Shown: piece after piece, positions 10,801-19,651 of the stretch
Numbering within the stretch: position 1 is the first letter of the stretch
Layout of the letters: each line of letters opens with the position of its first letter
DNA from: Nemertoderma westbladi
Taxonomy: Eukaryota > Xenacoelomorpha > Nemertodermatida > Nemertodermatidae
Assembly (NCBI GenBank): GCA_032718475.1
Contig: JAUCBJ010007642.1
Span: forward strand, 1-35,749
Reading direction: 5' to 3'
DNA length: 35,749 nucleotides
Position numbers and translations under genes: made by a program
The notes under the pieces: generated by a model
What the model saw: only the letters and a program-made list of their open reading frames with translations
Databases searched by the model: none
Told to the model about the DNA's origin: nothing

Positions 10801-11846
10801 TCACTATTAGGGGAAAGTCCAGACAGCCGTCTCCTCAACTCTTCGTCTCCTAGGAATCGCTGATAGTCGGACAGATAAATGTCGATGGCGTCTCTCGTTC
10901 GTGGTCTCTCTGCGGTCTCTTCGCCTTCCACTTGAGGAAGGGTGACATCGGTTGGTTCGTCATAGGTTCGTCTCTCAGACAACTGGGATTTCCACTGGTC
11001 TGTTTCTTGTACTTGGAGACCTACCCGCTGGAACCAAGTTTTGACAGCAACCTGCAGCGACGTGTCCTGTCTTCTTTTGGAAGTTTCCTCAAAAGCTGAT
11101 AGGATTAGTCGAATGCGTAGGGTTCTTTCGCGTACTTGATATAGCAGTTCTTCCTGCTCTTGAGGTCCTTGGGGTTGTCGAAACAGTTGTTCTTCTAATC
11201 GCTCTAAGGAGCCGAAGAATCCCTGCACATATCCTGCTGCCGACCTCTTCCAAACAGCTGGATCCATCGTATCTTTAGCCACTCCCATCCTGTGTATATC
11301 TTCCCAAGTAGCCTCGGACAGATCTAACGGGAGTCCGGGTCCGGGAAAGTTCCATTGTGACTCGACAATAGACATCAATTCTTCTCTGGCGTATCCCGCA
11401 TAATTATCTTGGGTCGCTCGCTTATTTCTCGCCCAATCGGCTTGATGTTCCTCCACCGCAATCAATATAGTTGTTAGCACTGCGGCAGGAAGGGTGAGAA
11501 GGGGGTCCGAGTGGGCTTTAGCCGCCATCTGTAATCCGCGTTCGGGGGTCAGCTCGACAGTATCCGAATTACTGGAGCTATCGGATCGCTGGGAACAAGT
11601 TTCTTGACTAGGCTGTTGCTGCTGTGAGACAGCTGCTTCGTGGTTCCGTTTGACTTGGGCCCGAGTGCCGATGATAGACCTACGGTGTTGGATTAGCTTA
11701 GGGTCTGATACTACTACTGGAGGGATGACCTTTCTTTCAGTAGGAGGTGAGCTGAACTCCTTTCTTAATCGCTCCACACTCCTATCTGTGTCACAGATGG
11801 TTGTATCTATTAGACTGTCTGACAGGTTTTGCTGAGTGTCAGACAT
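4839..11846 (-). CDS. BEL/Pao Gag-Pol polyprotein (2335 residues to TGA)
   Basis: The retrotransposon polyprotein packages RNA and copies it into DNA. The ATG at 11846 has a good context (A at -3). Residues 1 to about 800 are a long charged region with an Ala/Glu/Arg/Lys coiled coil (about 386-472). A DUF1759-like Gag core follows (about 805-900), then three Cys/His clusters (about 1090-1150), including CYNCLRPGHQRRTC. The protease has LLDSGSTG near 1267. The RT spans about 1595-1800, with SDIEGMF and YMDD (Tyr at 1762). RNase H has FGDASD near 1940, followed by VPRAEL and YWTD. Integrase begins after about 2200 and is cut by TGA after residue 2335. BEL Gag-Pol usually lacks so long an N-terminal extension. 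Family assignment is firm; the extension's role is unknown. Confidence 0.93.
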   Translation of the reverse strand: MSDTQQNLSDSLIDTTICDTDRSVERLRKEFSSPPTERKVIPPVVVSDPKLIQHRRSIIGTRAQVKRNHEAAVSQQQQPSQETCSQRSDSSSNSDTVELTPERGLQMAAKAHSDPLLTLPAAVLTTILIAVEEHQADWARNKRATQDNYAGYAREELMSIVESQWNFPGPGLPLDLSEATWEDIHRMGVAKDTMDPAVWKRSAAGYVQGFFGSLERLEEQLFRQPQGPQEQEELLYQVRERTLRIRLILSAFEETSKRRQDTSLQVAVKTWFQRVGLQVQETDQWKSQLSERRTYDEPTDVTLPQVEGEETAERPRTRDAIDIYLSDYQRFLGDEELRRRLSGLSPNSEGTQRVLDSIDAEMLAANQAEFDEKLRLTRVQEELVKKKRIEDRKAAAVAAAIAEAEVERKAAAAMAEAKAERKAAAAMAEAEAERKAAAAMAEAEAERKAAAAMAEAEAERKAAKAVAEAERRASEETTQLELENLQETQDNINKQLTASHMQMMRKSTPKRQGYTSSEESETTDPEGGGNRSRLSRRRKTSYRHKLPDLPPAVRRQLASPDLGSIEPTDQIIKVKRLPTIVDEPEIIGPVVPKATTVLETPVLPELNSKFPLHSTTLPVPGRTVHENIPVLEAEREIKDLSPVVPRQPATMLATPASAVEWVEEGRRGMNLLLGQMQETVYQLKGTVREGRAELQEVQQSIALERDKLVNIQKGIPIPPVKLCQPVRSEVVHAQGVEPTRIYTASEVETPIANPIKGDYRPVINDIPYRPDNDPRNLYTDNSILNNTMAQESFTRQMARTEARQAVKVGEIVKFNGDEMKWLPFNEYYKDSIQNSVLSNGEKLRFLIKCLEGPPRLMALKFIGHPDGLRQVWDTLNIRYGNKDNIAKYLYAKLVAPRHFLSSGIIEFSDEIQEICRQLDWLGKSHEYQSSMVIGAVVSTLPKGGVCTRWDKKVLYMNEQQRRSPTMTDLMSFLDGEVKLQLIKQSREKTSENKVSEKPASRRRVTPVCYTDDGESQASQEEDSGKDTERSYYVEKTSKDVSKYKARNNDRREQVVKTPPQSPSRMHRRKPEEKTRVHQVTQGKVSNIKPKCALCDGPHRLSACAEFLKKSFVDRRAVVWDKRLCYNCLRPGHQRRTCYSDIKCAKCGAKHHILLHSEFERDKLSQVSEPELHVQFSDVNDTDQESEMEGFYTDEFSDANGSCYLINTAVYRALTYEKDTNDEFPPTTFAKQPSWKAPTSNVGIREFPVVQVRVHGLNKSYIVNALLDSGSTGTFIDQELAEDIFAGQPKFRTKLNMSGIMQVWKSTLTADYYVGVLSTPQDKLGAQGIRSVKMVAIKNFATTQADLYNWDEDESIQHLKIPRFQTDYPGVQILIGQNAHEALETLEKRPAQPQPLQTYAVRTRVGWYFTGPSRRTLEERMPQEQIYQVNDWEVESSEVDELTERTPYSSDNDDIYQLFDEENTIDLLTENQTWKNQVNLCQLIRPSEPIAYNDELNDEIERCNARTRDELAVRFFTQELVEPNSYDKALSIEEERAKQIQETTTRFLKDQGRYEIGLPFRKREPRFINNRPLAEKRIAQLHRRLTANASAKEMYQTQLKKFITKGYAERVPEGTPVTERTYYLTHHYVPKPGKPHEVRVVFDGSALYMGQSLNSELLPGPNLLQSLLGILLRLRQYSIAFASDIEGMFLQVKALDRDRDSLRFLWWPEGDLNQKPVEYWMTIQAFGIISSPSNACSVVRTTANDNRDSFSKEVIDNIKRNIYMDDNLRSLPSVEEAIAVAKGTVECLKRGGFRLTKFTSNSREFLEAIPVEDRGTKDLDLIKDDLPETKTLGLKWDTERDILFFQLKQRDNPVRTKRICLSILSTYFDPLGFISPVILIARSLVQQMWLENHSWDDPLKGELLKKWMKWEDSLPAIENFIISRAYFGHVLPTYSYQLHVFGDASDMGIGIVAYLRVETPDGIKVALVTSKALINNKLKVPRAELKAALYATAIGRNVTEQIDYPLEKTVYWTDALLVLEYLTNEVCQFSVFVTNRVAIILSRTKIDQWRHCPGTINPADIASRGATPQELIDTPDWLGGPDFLSKEEDEWPPHLTTAEIRQAKGAETVKPKTRASKSKLFKPTIDLSVLHTSGNDASDPQSLNTNKSVVEIRDRDWKSGIPDVSQGISPMLQRAMHHYSSWNRLCKAVTYLRPCFHHHYSRTKTTSDNAPLTSAQVHVIKNLPKYKTSDRFLKEKISHQEHEETNKQILRLLQCYEDSEKYFLLLRNPQMRLRDRFSSTMIDGLIRVGGRLTNAPLSFDTKFPILIRNLEVQIKMIVDVHGKLYHAGRERILSEI
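10440..10690 (-). repeat. 39-bp coding minisatellite inside gag
   Basis: About five near-perfect 39-base units encode a 13-residue repeat with core AERKAAAAMAEAE. The Ala/Glu/Arg/Lys pattern predicts a long single helix or coiled coil. Period divisible by three preserves the frame. It probably varies in copy number between element copies. Confidence 0.85.
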
Positions 11847-11923
11847 GTTTAGCTATACAGTTGAATGCTTACTGCTATAGTTACAGTTAAAGCAAGTCTA
11901 GTAATTCAGTATGACCGTTGGCT

Positions 11924-12199
11924 TAGTACCGGTAATTTATTGCAGTAGATTAGAATACCGGTATGCACTTATAATATATATAAGTATTGTAAACTAGTTT
12001 TGTCACAGAGTACCGGTATATAAATTTAGCACAAATATATATAAATATATAATAGGCCTATCGTGAATACCGGTATACAGCTTACACTTATAGTATATAT
12101 AAGTATAATTATGAACTAGAATTAATTACAGAATACCGGTATGATTTCAGCTCAAATTTATAGAAATAAATATAATAAGCCTATGGTAAATACCGGTAT
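11924..12199. repeat. TACCGGTA palindrome repeats in BEL leader
   Basis: Six copies of TACCGGTA or close forms lie near 11926, 11956, 12010, 12068, 12133 and 12190. Five are embedded in a roughly 57-bp unit, with pairs making a diverged dimer of about 115-122 bp. The units share ATATATATAAGTAT-like and AGGCCTAT-like parts. It sits immediately upstream of the gag ATG on the element's coding strand, so it is either leader or LTR-associated enhancer DNA. Confidence 0.75.
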
Positions 12200-13390
12200 G
12201 TCAATTATTTTAGAATAATTGAATTTCTGAATATTTTAGGGTTACTTGGTTACTTTAACTTACTTTATTACCGTTATTTAAGCAGTAGTCCAACTGATAT
12301 TGAGACCTAGTTGTTGTATGGCAGGCCTACTATTTATAAATCGTTTGAGTTGATTTATAATAGATATATACCCTTTTAAAATGGGTTTTGTCAATATTTG
12401 AAATAAATGTTATTATTTCTGGGGGGGTCACTACACAGAAGCTGTGCGCTCTCAGTGAAGTGCTATTTATTTGACACTAAAACTGATAATTCTAATTTAC
12501 CTAAGTTACTTAATACTACAAATTACTTACGATACGGGTGAGATTAATTCTCTAATTAAACACAACAAAAATATTACGTACGAATTTTTTTAGGGTAATT
12601 TTACAGGAAGTCTACAAACCAGCCTAACAAAGGGTTAGAATTCTGGTTATTACAACGGACAGGGTACTACGGTATTTGAAAATAATAAGTAGTAGTAAAT
12701 ATATTGCACTGTCCAGATAGGAAAATACCACCGCCTGACGACCTATAGCCGTATCGCTATAGGTACTACGTTATGTATCACGGAGTGTTCCTACCTAGAA
12801 GTTAATTACCGCGGACTACCAGATCCAGCGTGCCTATTAACCACTTTACAACACAAATATACTGCCTACACACTAATTACTTTCGGAAAGCACTGTACAC
12901 TAAACCCTAAATTAGGTACAAGTACTGGTACAACAAATAATCAGTAGTTAAATATACTTGAACAGTTAAAAGAACCACGGCATCTGCTGGAGTGACCGGT
13001 GCACAAAATCACCAGTCTTGTCCTACGCCAAGCAGCCCGTGTAGTACCGGGGTTAATTTAACTATAACGGTATGTGTAACAAACACAATTACTGTAGGAA
13101 TAAACTTGGGGACATGAATGTTGCGAATAATCGCATAAACTCTGAATAATAAATATTACGCTACCCGTACCGAATACTCAAACAAAATACAAACCAAACG
13201 CTGGCAGACTACCACCAAGCCTAAATAAACTACTGTATGTGCAGATTCCAAAACGGTTAGTTAGTATGCGTTCTAACACGGTAGTATGACTTATTCTTTA
13301 AGAGGGGATTGACCTTACAGCTATGGCTGCCCCAACTTACTAACTGGCACTTTATCAGACAAACTCTACACAAGCAGCAATCTCTTCAGA
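12200..13390. other. AT-rich DNA without recognised genes
   Basis: No substantial ORF, RNA gene or copy of the candidate LTR was seen. A short palindrome (CTATAGC ... GCTATAG, near 12744) and a C/G-rich spot at 12420 are the only local structures. If the BEL element still has a 5' LTR, part of it should lie here. Confidence 0.4.
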
Positions 13391-15013
13391 CCTAATAATT
13401 TAGGCGAACTTAGTTACAATAACTAGAGAAAAACGAAAGCGAATTTAGTTCCAATGCAAGCGAACTTAGTTTCAATTTTGGCGATTTTAGTTCCAATTTA
13501 GGCGAACTTAGTTACAATAACTAGAGAAAAACGAAAACTAATTTAGTTCTAATGCATGCGAATTTAGTTCCAATGCAAGCGATTAGTTCCAATGGAAACG
13601 AATTTAGTTTCAATTTTGGCGATTTTAGTTCCAATTTAGGCGAACTTAGTTACAATAACTAGAGAAAAACGAAAACTAATTTAGTTCCAATGCAAGCGAA
13701 CTTAGTTTCAATTTTGGCGAATTTACTGTAGTTCCAATTTATGCGAACTTAGTTACAATAGAGAAAAACGAAAACTAATTTAGTTCTAATGCATGCGAAT
13801 TTAGTTCCAATGCATGCGAATTTAGTTCCAATGCAAGCGATTAGTTCCAATGGAAACGAATTTAGTTTCAATTTTGGCGATTTTAGTTCCAATTTAGGCG
13901 AACTTAGTTACAATAACTAGAGAAAAACGAAAGCGAATTTAGTTCCAATGCATGCGAATTTAGTTTCAATTTTGGCGAATTTACTGTAGTTCCAATTTAT
14001 GCGAACTTAGTTACAATAACTAGAGAAAAACGAAAACTAATTTAGTTCTAATGCATGCGAATTTAGTTCCAATGCAAGCGATTAGTTCCAATGGAAACGA
14101 ATTTAGTTTCAATTTTGGCGATTTTAGTTCCAATTTAGGCGAACTTAGTTACAATAACTAGAGAAAAACGAAAGCGAATTTAGTTCCAATGCATGCGAAT
14201 TTAGTTCCAATGCAAGCGAACTTAGTTTCAATTTTGGCGAATTTACTGTAGTTCCAATTTATGCGAACTTAGTTACAATAACTAGAGAAAAACTAAAACT
14301 AATTTAGTTCCAATGCATGCGAATTTAGTTCCAATGCAAGCGATTAGTTCCAATGGAAACGAATTTAGTTTCAATTTTGGCCAATTTAGTTCCAATTTAG
14401 ACGAACTTAGTTCCAATAACTAGAGAAAAACGAAAGCGAATTTAGTTCCAATGCATGCGAATTTAGTTCCAATGCAAGCGAACTTAGTTTCAATTTTGGC
14501 GAATTTACTGTAGTTCCAATTTATGCGAACTTAGTTACAATAACTAGAGAAAAACTAAAACTAATTTAGTTCCAATGCATGCGAATTTAGTTCCAATGCA
14601 AGCGATTAGTTCCAATGGAAACGAATTTAGTTTCAATTTTGGCCAATTTAGTTCCAATTTAGACGAACTTAGTTCCAATAACTAGAGAAAAACTAAAACT
14701 AATTTAGTTCCAATGCATGCGAATTTAGTTCCAATGCAAGCGATTAGTTCCAATGGAAAAGAATTTAGTTTCAATTTTGGCGATTTTAGTACCAATTTAG
14801 ACGAACTTAGTTACAATAACTAGAGAAAAACGAAAACGAATTTAGTTCCAATGCAAGCGATTAGTTCCAATGGAAACGAATTTAGTTTCAATTTTGGCGA
14901 TTTTAGTTCCAATTTAGACGAACTTAGTTACAATAACTAGAGAAAAACGAAAGCGAATTTAGTTCTAATGCATGCGAACTTAGTTCCAATGGAAACGAAT
15001 TTAGTTCCAATGT
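13391..15013. repeat. Nested satellite array, 20-21 bp unit with higher-order repeat
   Basis: The basic unit is close to GAATTTAGTTCCAATGCAAGC. Variants end GCATGCG, GGAAACG or TTTTGGCG. About 13 copies of a marker segment, CTTAGTTACAATAACTAGAG, followed by a run of A and CGAAA, split the array into higher-order units of about 100-155 bp. The same unit-type order recurs in several blocks, showing amplification of multi-unit blocks. No coding content. Confidence 0.92.
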
Positions 15014-15169
15014 TTCAGGATGGGGCGAGCCACTTATATTGCGAATAATCTGTTTCATGCCACTATTAGGGGGATCTGTAAATAAATTATGTCAAAACAA
15101 TTTATTGTAAATAGCAAATTGTAGAAAGATTATGGCATCTGATTAGGCCCAAAATCCAATATTTCACTC

Positions 15170-15690
15170 TTAAATATCAGTATGGATTCTTCAATATTAA
15201 TATTGCGAGTAATATTAATAATATTACATCATCGTGCAATATTATTACACCTTAATTCAATATATATTGAATATTCAATAATTAACAGAAATTCAATCAA
15301 TATTGTGCAAATATTGATTCAATTTACGTACATATGGAATTAATATTCTCAAATATTGAATAAATATTCGCACATATTGCATCAATATGTTGACATGCTG
15401 GCAACATATTGAATAAATATGTTAAACATGTTAGCAACATATTTCATCAATATGATGACATGCTGGCAACATATTGAATAAATATGTTAACATGTTAGCA
15501 ACATATTGAATCAATATGTTAACATGCTGGAAACATATTAAAACAATATGTTAGCAACATATCGAATCAATACGTTGCCAACATATTGTTTTAATATGTT
15601 ACCAACATATTGATTCAATATGTTACATACAAATATATTGATTCAATTTGTTTCCAACATATTGAATCAATATGTTGACATGTTATTGTG
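15170..15690. repeat. AT-rich palindromic tandem array
   Basis: Repeats of CAACATATTGAATCAATATG and variants, alternating with TTAACATG(T/C)T(A/G)G spacers, lie here. The core is itself nearly an inverted repeat around GAATC or GAATA, so each unit can form a hairpin. The left part is less regular (ATTAATATT motifs). It abuts the 21-bp minisatellite at 15690. Confidence 0.8.
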
Positions 15691-15720
15691 GGCGCTCTAT
15701 TGTGGGCGAGATGCGCTCTA
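15684..15720. repeat. Left remnant of the 21-bp minisatellite
   Basis: About one and a half units of the CTCTATTGTGGGCGA repeat precede the LINE's microsatellite tail. The same array resumes at 18279. The LINE therefore interrupts one array. Confidence 0.85.
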
Positions 15721-18277
15721 CTACTACTACTACTACTACTAGGATCGGCATGCTGCATTGCAGCTGCATTTTTAGGAATGCTGTGCCGGCTTGTCAACAA
15801 AATTGCACCGCCACAACTCCCTATCACCCATGACATTTGCTAGATCATCCGCATCTTTAAGGCCTGTGTCCTTTAAGATGCGTCTCAAGAAAGTCATGGG
15901 CTGTCCACCATGCTTATTCACTCCATGAGGCTGCCAAAGTACAAGATTATGCACTGGCTGGTCCTCACGGCGAAAGCAATGTCCTGCAAAGCGGAGGCGA
16001 TTTTGTTCTAGTGTCAAGCTTGGGGGAACCAATGAGACACCTCCAATGTTATATAGTGTCTGGTTGGAGATGTGTGCATTGTACTTGACACAATGAACAC
16101 GGCGTAGCATTCTTGTGAATGTGCCATCCAGAGATTTGGTGTCCTCAGCAGTTAGAGCCTAGCATGGACTCCCGTAGAGGAGTACTGGAACTACTGCTGC
16201 TCTAAATAATCGGACCTTAAGTTTCCGATTAATTCTCGGTGACTTCCAAATCCTGGAAAGCCTATTCAAGGCTGCCCATGCCTTTCCCTTACGTATTCGA
16301 AGGTCCTCACCTGACTTCCGGATCCATGATCCCAGGTAACAGAAGTCGTCCACATGCTCAAGCATACCATCCTTTGAGCTTATGCTCATCCGATCAGAGA
16401 CTTGCTGAGGACTTTCAAAGTTAACTGTCAAAATTTTGGTCTTTCTGGAGTTAATAAAAAGACCAACACTAGAAGCAGCATGTTCTAATGAGCTGAGGAG
16501 CCGTTGGGCTCCCTCTAGTGATTCTGAGAGTACTCCTAAGTCATCAGCAAAGTCTAGATCAGTTATGTACTTGGCAGGATTTCCTCGACTTCTGGAGCCA
16601 GTAGGTGGAGTTATCATCACCCCATCATCATTATGATGATCTAAGGACATGCGTAGAACATAGTCAACCACAATAATGAACAAGAATGGTGCAAGTGTGT
16701 CTCCTTGGAGGACGCCCCATAACACTTCAAATGGTTCTGTGTCACCGTCAACAGTAGACACAAATGTTGTCGAACCATCGTATACTGATCTGATTGCTGC
16801 AATAATTTCATCAGGAATCCCATATAATGAAAGTATGCTGAACATACGTGAGCGAGAGACTGAATCAAAGGCCTTGAAGAAGTCAACAAAGATAACAGCC
16901 AGATGCCTGTCTTTCTTTTTTGATAATTCTTCAATTATCCTTCTAAGTGCCAAAATGGGCTCCATGGTCCCACGACCTTTACGGAACCCATTCTGATTTC
17001 CACGTAGCAGTCTCTCAATGGGATCCCTGATGCGATTTAATAGAATCCTATTGTATAGCTTTGCAGCAATCGAGATCAATGAGATTCCCCGAAAAGAACC
17101 ATAGAGTGTTAGGTTGCCCTTCTTGGGAACTGGCACCAACTTATTTGTTTTCATTTCTTGTGGGACTCTTGTTGTTCGGTACATGTCTACTATGATGGGA
17201 TAGATGAGCTTTAAACACTCAGGTATTTTAAAGACCTCAGGGGGAACACCATCTACTCCACTGGCACGATTGGTCTTAATGCTCTTTGCAGCAGCCTTCA
17301 CTTCTGCAAAGGAGATATCGCCAATGGGAATATCTGGGAGTACAGACTCAGACACTTTTACTTCTATAAAGTTATCAGGCAATACCCTGTCATTATTGAG
17401 GAGCTTTTCAAAGTGGGCTTTCCAACCATTGAGGCGATCGGCGGGTGATTCAGCCTTAACCTTGGTGGTTGGTTGGCTTTTCCGCCCAGTAAGCAGATTG
17501 ATCGATTTCCATGCCTGGGATGATTGCCTGCTGTCGTCAGCATCATTTATGGCATCAACCTGTTGGTTTATTAGCTCCTGTAGATTAACAGAGTACTGCC
17601 TGTTCAGGGACCTAGATGCAGCCTTAACTGCATTCTTGGCCGCTGTAGTCTGTTTGAGTCGGGACTCTTTCTGCGCCTTATGAAGTTCATTTCGGCACTT
17701 CTGAATTTTGTTGTCAGTCCAGGGGGCCCTTTTCCTGTTTCGAGGGTATACAGGAACTGTTTCTGCAGCTGCTAACTTAACTGCTTCTGTAAAGGCAGTA
17801 TAGCCCTCACAGTGATCTGCCGCCTCAGAGGCAAGAGCGCCATACCTGTTGCTCAGCTGTAGTGTGAAGCTGGATCTCACACTTGGCTGTTGCAACAGAG
17901 AGGACCAGTCATGCCGCGGCAAGGCAGATTTCGTTGTTCTGCTAGCACGCAGACTAAGTCTTACCTTGGCCACAATAAGGCGGTGATCACTGGAGAAGGG
18001 TCGAAGTGTAAATGCATTACAGTCTTGTATAGAGCTCCTGTATTTCCTACGAAACAGAATATGGTCTATCTGGGACTTGTGACCACTGGGTCCACTATGA
18101 GTCCATAGCTTTCCAGTTCGCTTCTTGAACTGGGTTCCAGCCGAAAACAATCCATTTCCAGAGATAAAATCCTGAAGATGGACAGAATTTCGGTTAACAC
18201 TATTGCTATAGACCCAGGGCGATGTAGGTGATTGATGCAGACTCGCATTAAAGTCTCCCAGGAATGTTAAGAATGCA
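15718..18277 (-). mobile_element. APE-type LINE copy 1, 5'-truncated, (TAG)n tail
   Basis: On the minus strand the element runs from mid-endonuclease at 18277 to a (TAG)n microsatellite tail (plus 15718-15741). It is colinear with copy 3, which shows where the 5' part is missing. The 16-base GGCGAGATGCGCTCTA occurs at both ends (15705-15720 and 18279-18294) and can be the target-site duplication. The apurinic-type endonuclease, RT and microsatellite tail define a non-LTR retrotransposon. RTE- or I-like clades are possible; I cannot decide from sequence alone. Confidence 0.9.
15772..18276 (-). pseudogene. LINE endonuclease (C-terminal part) and reverse transcriptase
   Basis: The frame is open from the truncation point, without its own start. 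It begins with the endonuclease GDFNA motif, then SQIDHILF and SSDHRL (the late catalytic Asp/His). The RT follows: FVDFFKAFDS (near 16880), GVLQGDTLAPFLF (near 16710) and FADD (near 16545), which are motifs A, B and C of LINE RT. An in-frame TAG at plus 16159-16161 splits the last 129 codons. Copies 2 and 3 have TGG (Trp) there, so this is a nonsense mutation. The downstream part, including LRRVHCVKYNAHIS and CFRREDQPVH, stays in frame to the stop near 15772. Confidence 0.92.
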
Positions 18278-18278
18278 A

Positions 18279-18915
18279 GGCGAGATGCGCTCTATTGTGG
18301 AGGCGACATGCGGTCTATTGCGGGCGACATGCGCTCTATTGTGGGCGACCTGCGCTCTATTGTGGGCGACATGCGCTTTATTGTGGGCGACGCGCGCTCT
18401 ATTGTGGGCGACATGCGCTCTATTGTGGGCGACACGCGTCCTATTGTGGGCAAAATGCGCTCTATTGTGGGCGACACGCGCTCTATTGAGGGCGACATGC
18501 GCTCTATTGTGGAGGCGACATGCGGTCTATTGTGGGCGACATGCGCTCTATTGTGGGCGACCTGCGCTCTATTGTGGGCGACATGCGCTTTATTGTGGGC
18601 GACGCGCGCTCTATTGTGGGCGACATGCGCTCTATTGTGGGCGACACGCGCCCTATTGTGGGCAACCTGCGCTCTATTGTGGGCGACATGCGCTTTATTG
18701 TGGGCGACGCGCGCTCTATTGTGGGCGACATGCGCTCTATTGTGGGCGACACGCGCTCTATTGAGGGCGACATGCGCTCTATTGTGGGCGAGATGCGCTC
18801 TATTGTGGAGGCGACATGCGGTCTATTGTGGGTGACCTGCGCTCTATTGTGGGCGACATGCGCTTTATTGTGGGCGACATGCGCTTTATTGTGGGCGACA
18901 TGCGCTCTATTGTGA
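18279..18915. repeat. 21-bp GC-rich minisatellite, about 30 units
   Basis: The unit is GACATGCGCTCTATTGTGGGC with few variants (ACGCGC, CTGCGC, GAGATG, GTGGAG). Blocks of several variant units recur in the same order, so the array grew by multi-unit duplication. 21 bases keeps all frames open, giving long meaningless ORFs on both strands. The array is much more GC-rich than its surroundings. Confidence 0.95.
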
Positions 18916-19645
18916 TTCATTCATTATTGACCTAGTCTTCTAAGTATATTAGGGATAACAAATAGTTCATTAATATTCCATGAACTAGAAAACCAATTCA
19001 ACAATCTATCGCTAATAGAAAATATGTGCTGTTCATTTATCTTTTATCTCCTACTGAATATATAAAACCTTCCAGATTACAGTGTCGTAGGCCTAATGCC
19101 TTAATGTTCAGTGTAAAGTTTAAACAAATAATCAGATATAAAATAATGTTGCTGGCTGTTTTTCAAATCTGTAGTAAATATTAGCCAACGTATACTACTA
19201 CTACTAGGTCGAGCGAACTCGGACAAAACTCGGCCTCCTTATATTTCATGTTATAAGTTCACAAAATAATTGAGGCCTTACTATGTTGATAGTAAATGTT
19301 TCTGGCGCTTTTTGTATTCTCTGGGTAACATTGTTGCCGCCATCAAACTCACTTACAGATGCAAAATTTAATTGCAGATTTTATTGAAAACTATAATTTA
19401 AGATTTTAATTAATTTAGTAATTTTAATTAATTAATTTTAGTTTAGTTAATATTTCTGTGTGTCGCTTTGTGTGTGCGTATTTGCACGTGTCTGCCTGAT
19501 ATACTATTGATATATTCATATTATTGGGGATATTCCGATAGTGCAGACATATCAAATTAATTAGTTAATATTTTAGAAAATAATTAATCCAATTTAGATT
19601 ATTTGATTTTTTTATAGAAATATTTAATTTTTTCAGGAAGCCATT
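18916..19645. other. AT-rich DNA, nothing recognised
   Basis: No ORF, RNA gene or clear repeat. A short CTACTACTACTA run near 19194-19205 resembles the LINE tail, but no LINE sequence follows it. Confidence 0.4.
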
Positions 19646-19651
19646 TGCCAT

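Larger units (their letters stand above)
3300..12200 (-). mobile_element. BEL/Pao LTR retrotransposon, degraded
   Basis: The domain order on the minus strand is Gag with zinc knuckles, aspartic protease, reverse transcriptase, RNase H and integrase with a C-terminal domain. The protein types, including a DUF1759-like Gag core, fit BEL/Pao. Both outer limits are uncertain: the left is set at the candidate 3' LTR and the right at the end of the leader repeats. The element is inactive as it stands, with an in-frame TGA and a frameshift in integrase. The long gag-pol frame is otherwise open, so the copy is fairly young. Confidence 0.85.

Noticed and set aside
10372-10863. Plus-strand Ser/Ala-rich and Leu/Pro-rich ORFs
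   Set aside because: They are the antisense of the gag coiled-coil repeat, which has clear domain context.
13391-15013. Possible CRISPR array
   Set aside because: Repeat and intervening units are all related variants with no unique spacers, and the DNA is animal-like.
16159-18150. Host gene for a reverse-transcriptase-like protein
   Set aside because: Three near-identical copies in the window, microsatellite tails and a likely target duplication show it is a LINE.
18264-18920. Long ORFs on both strands with repeated CALLWAT or SPTIERM peptides
   Set aside because: They are by-products of the 21-bp minisatellite, whose period is a multiple of three; all frames are open and no flanking gene signals exist.
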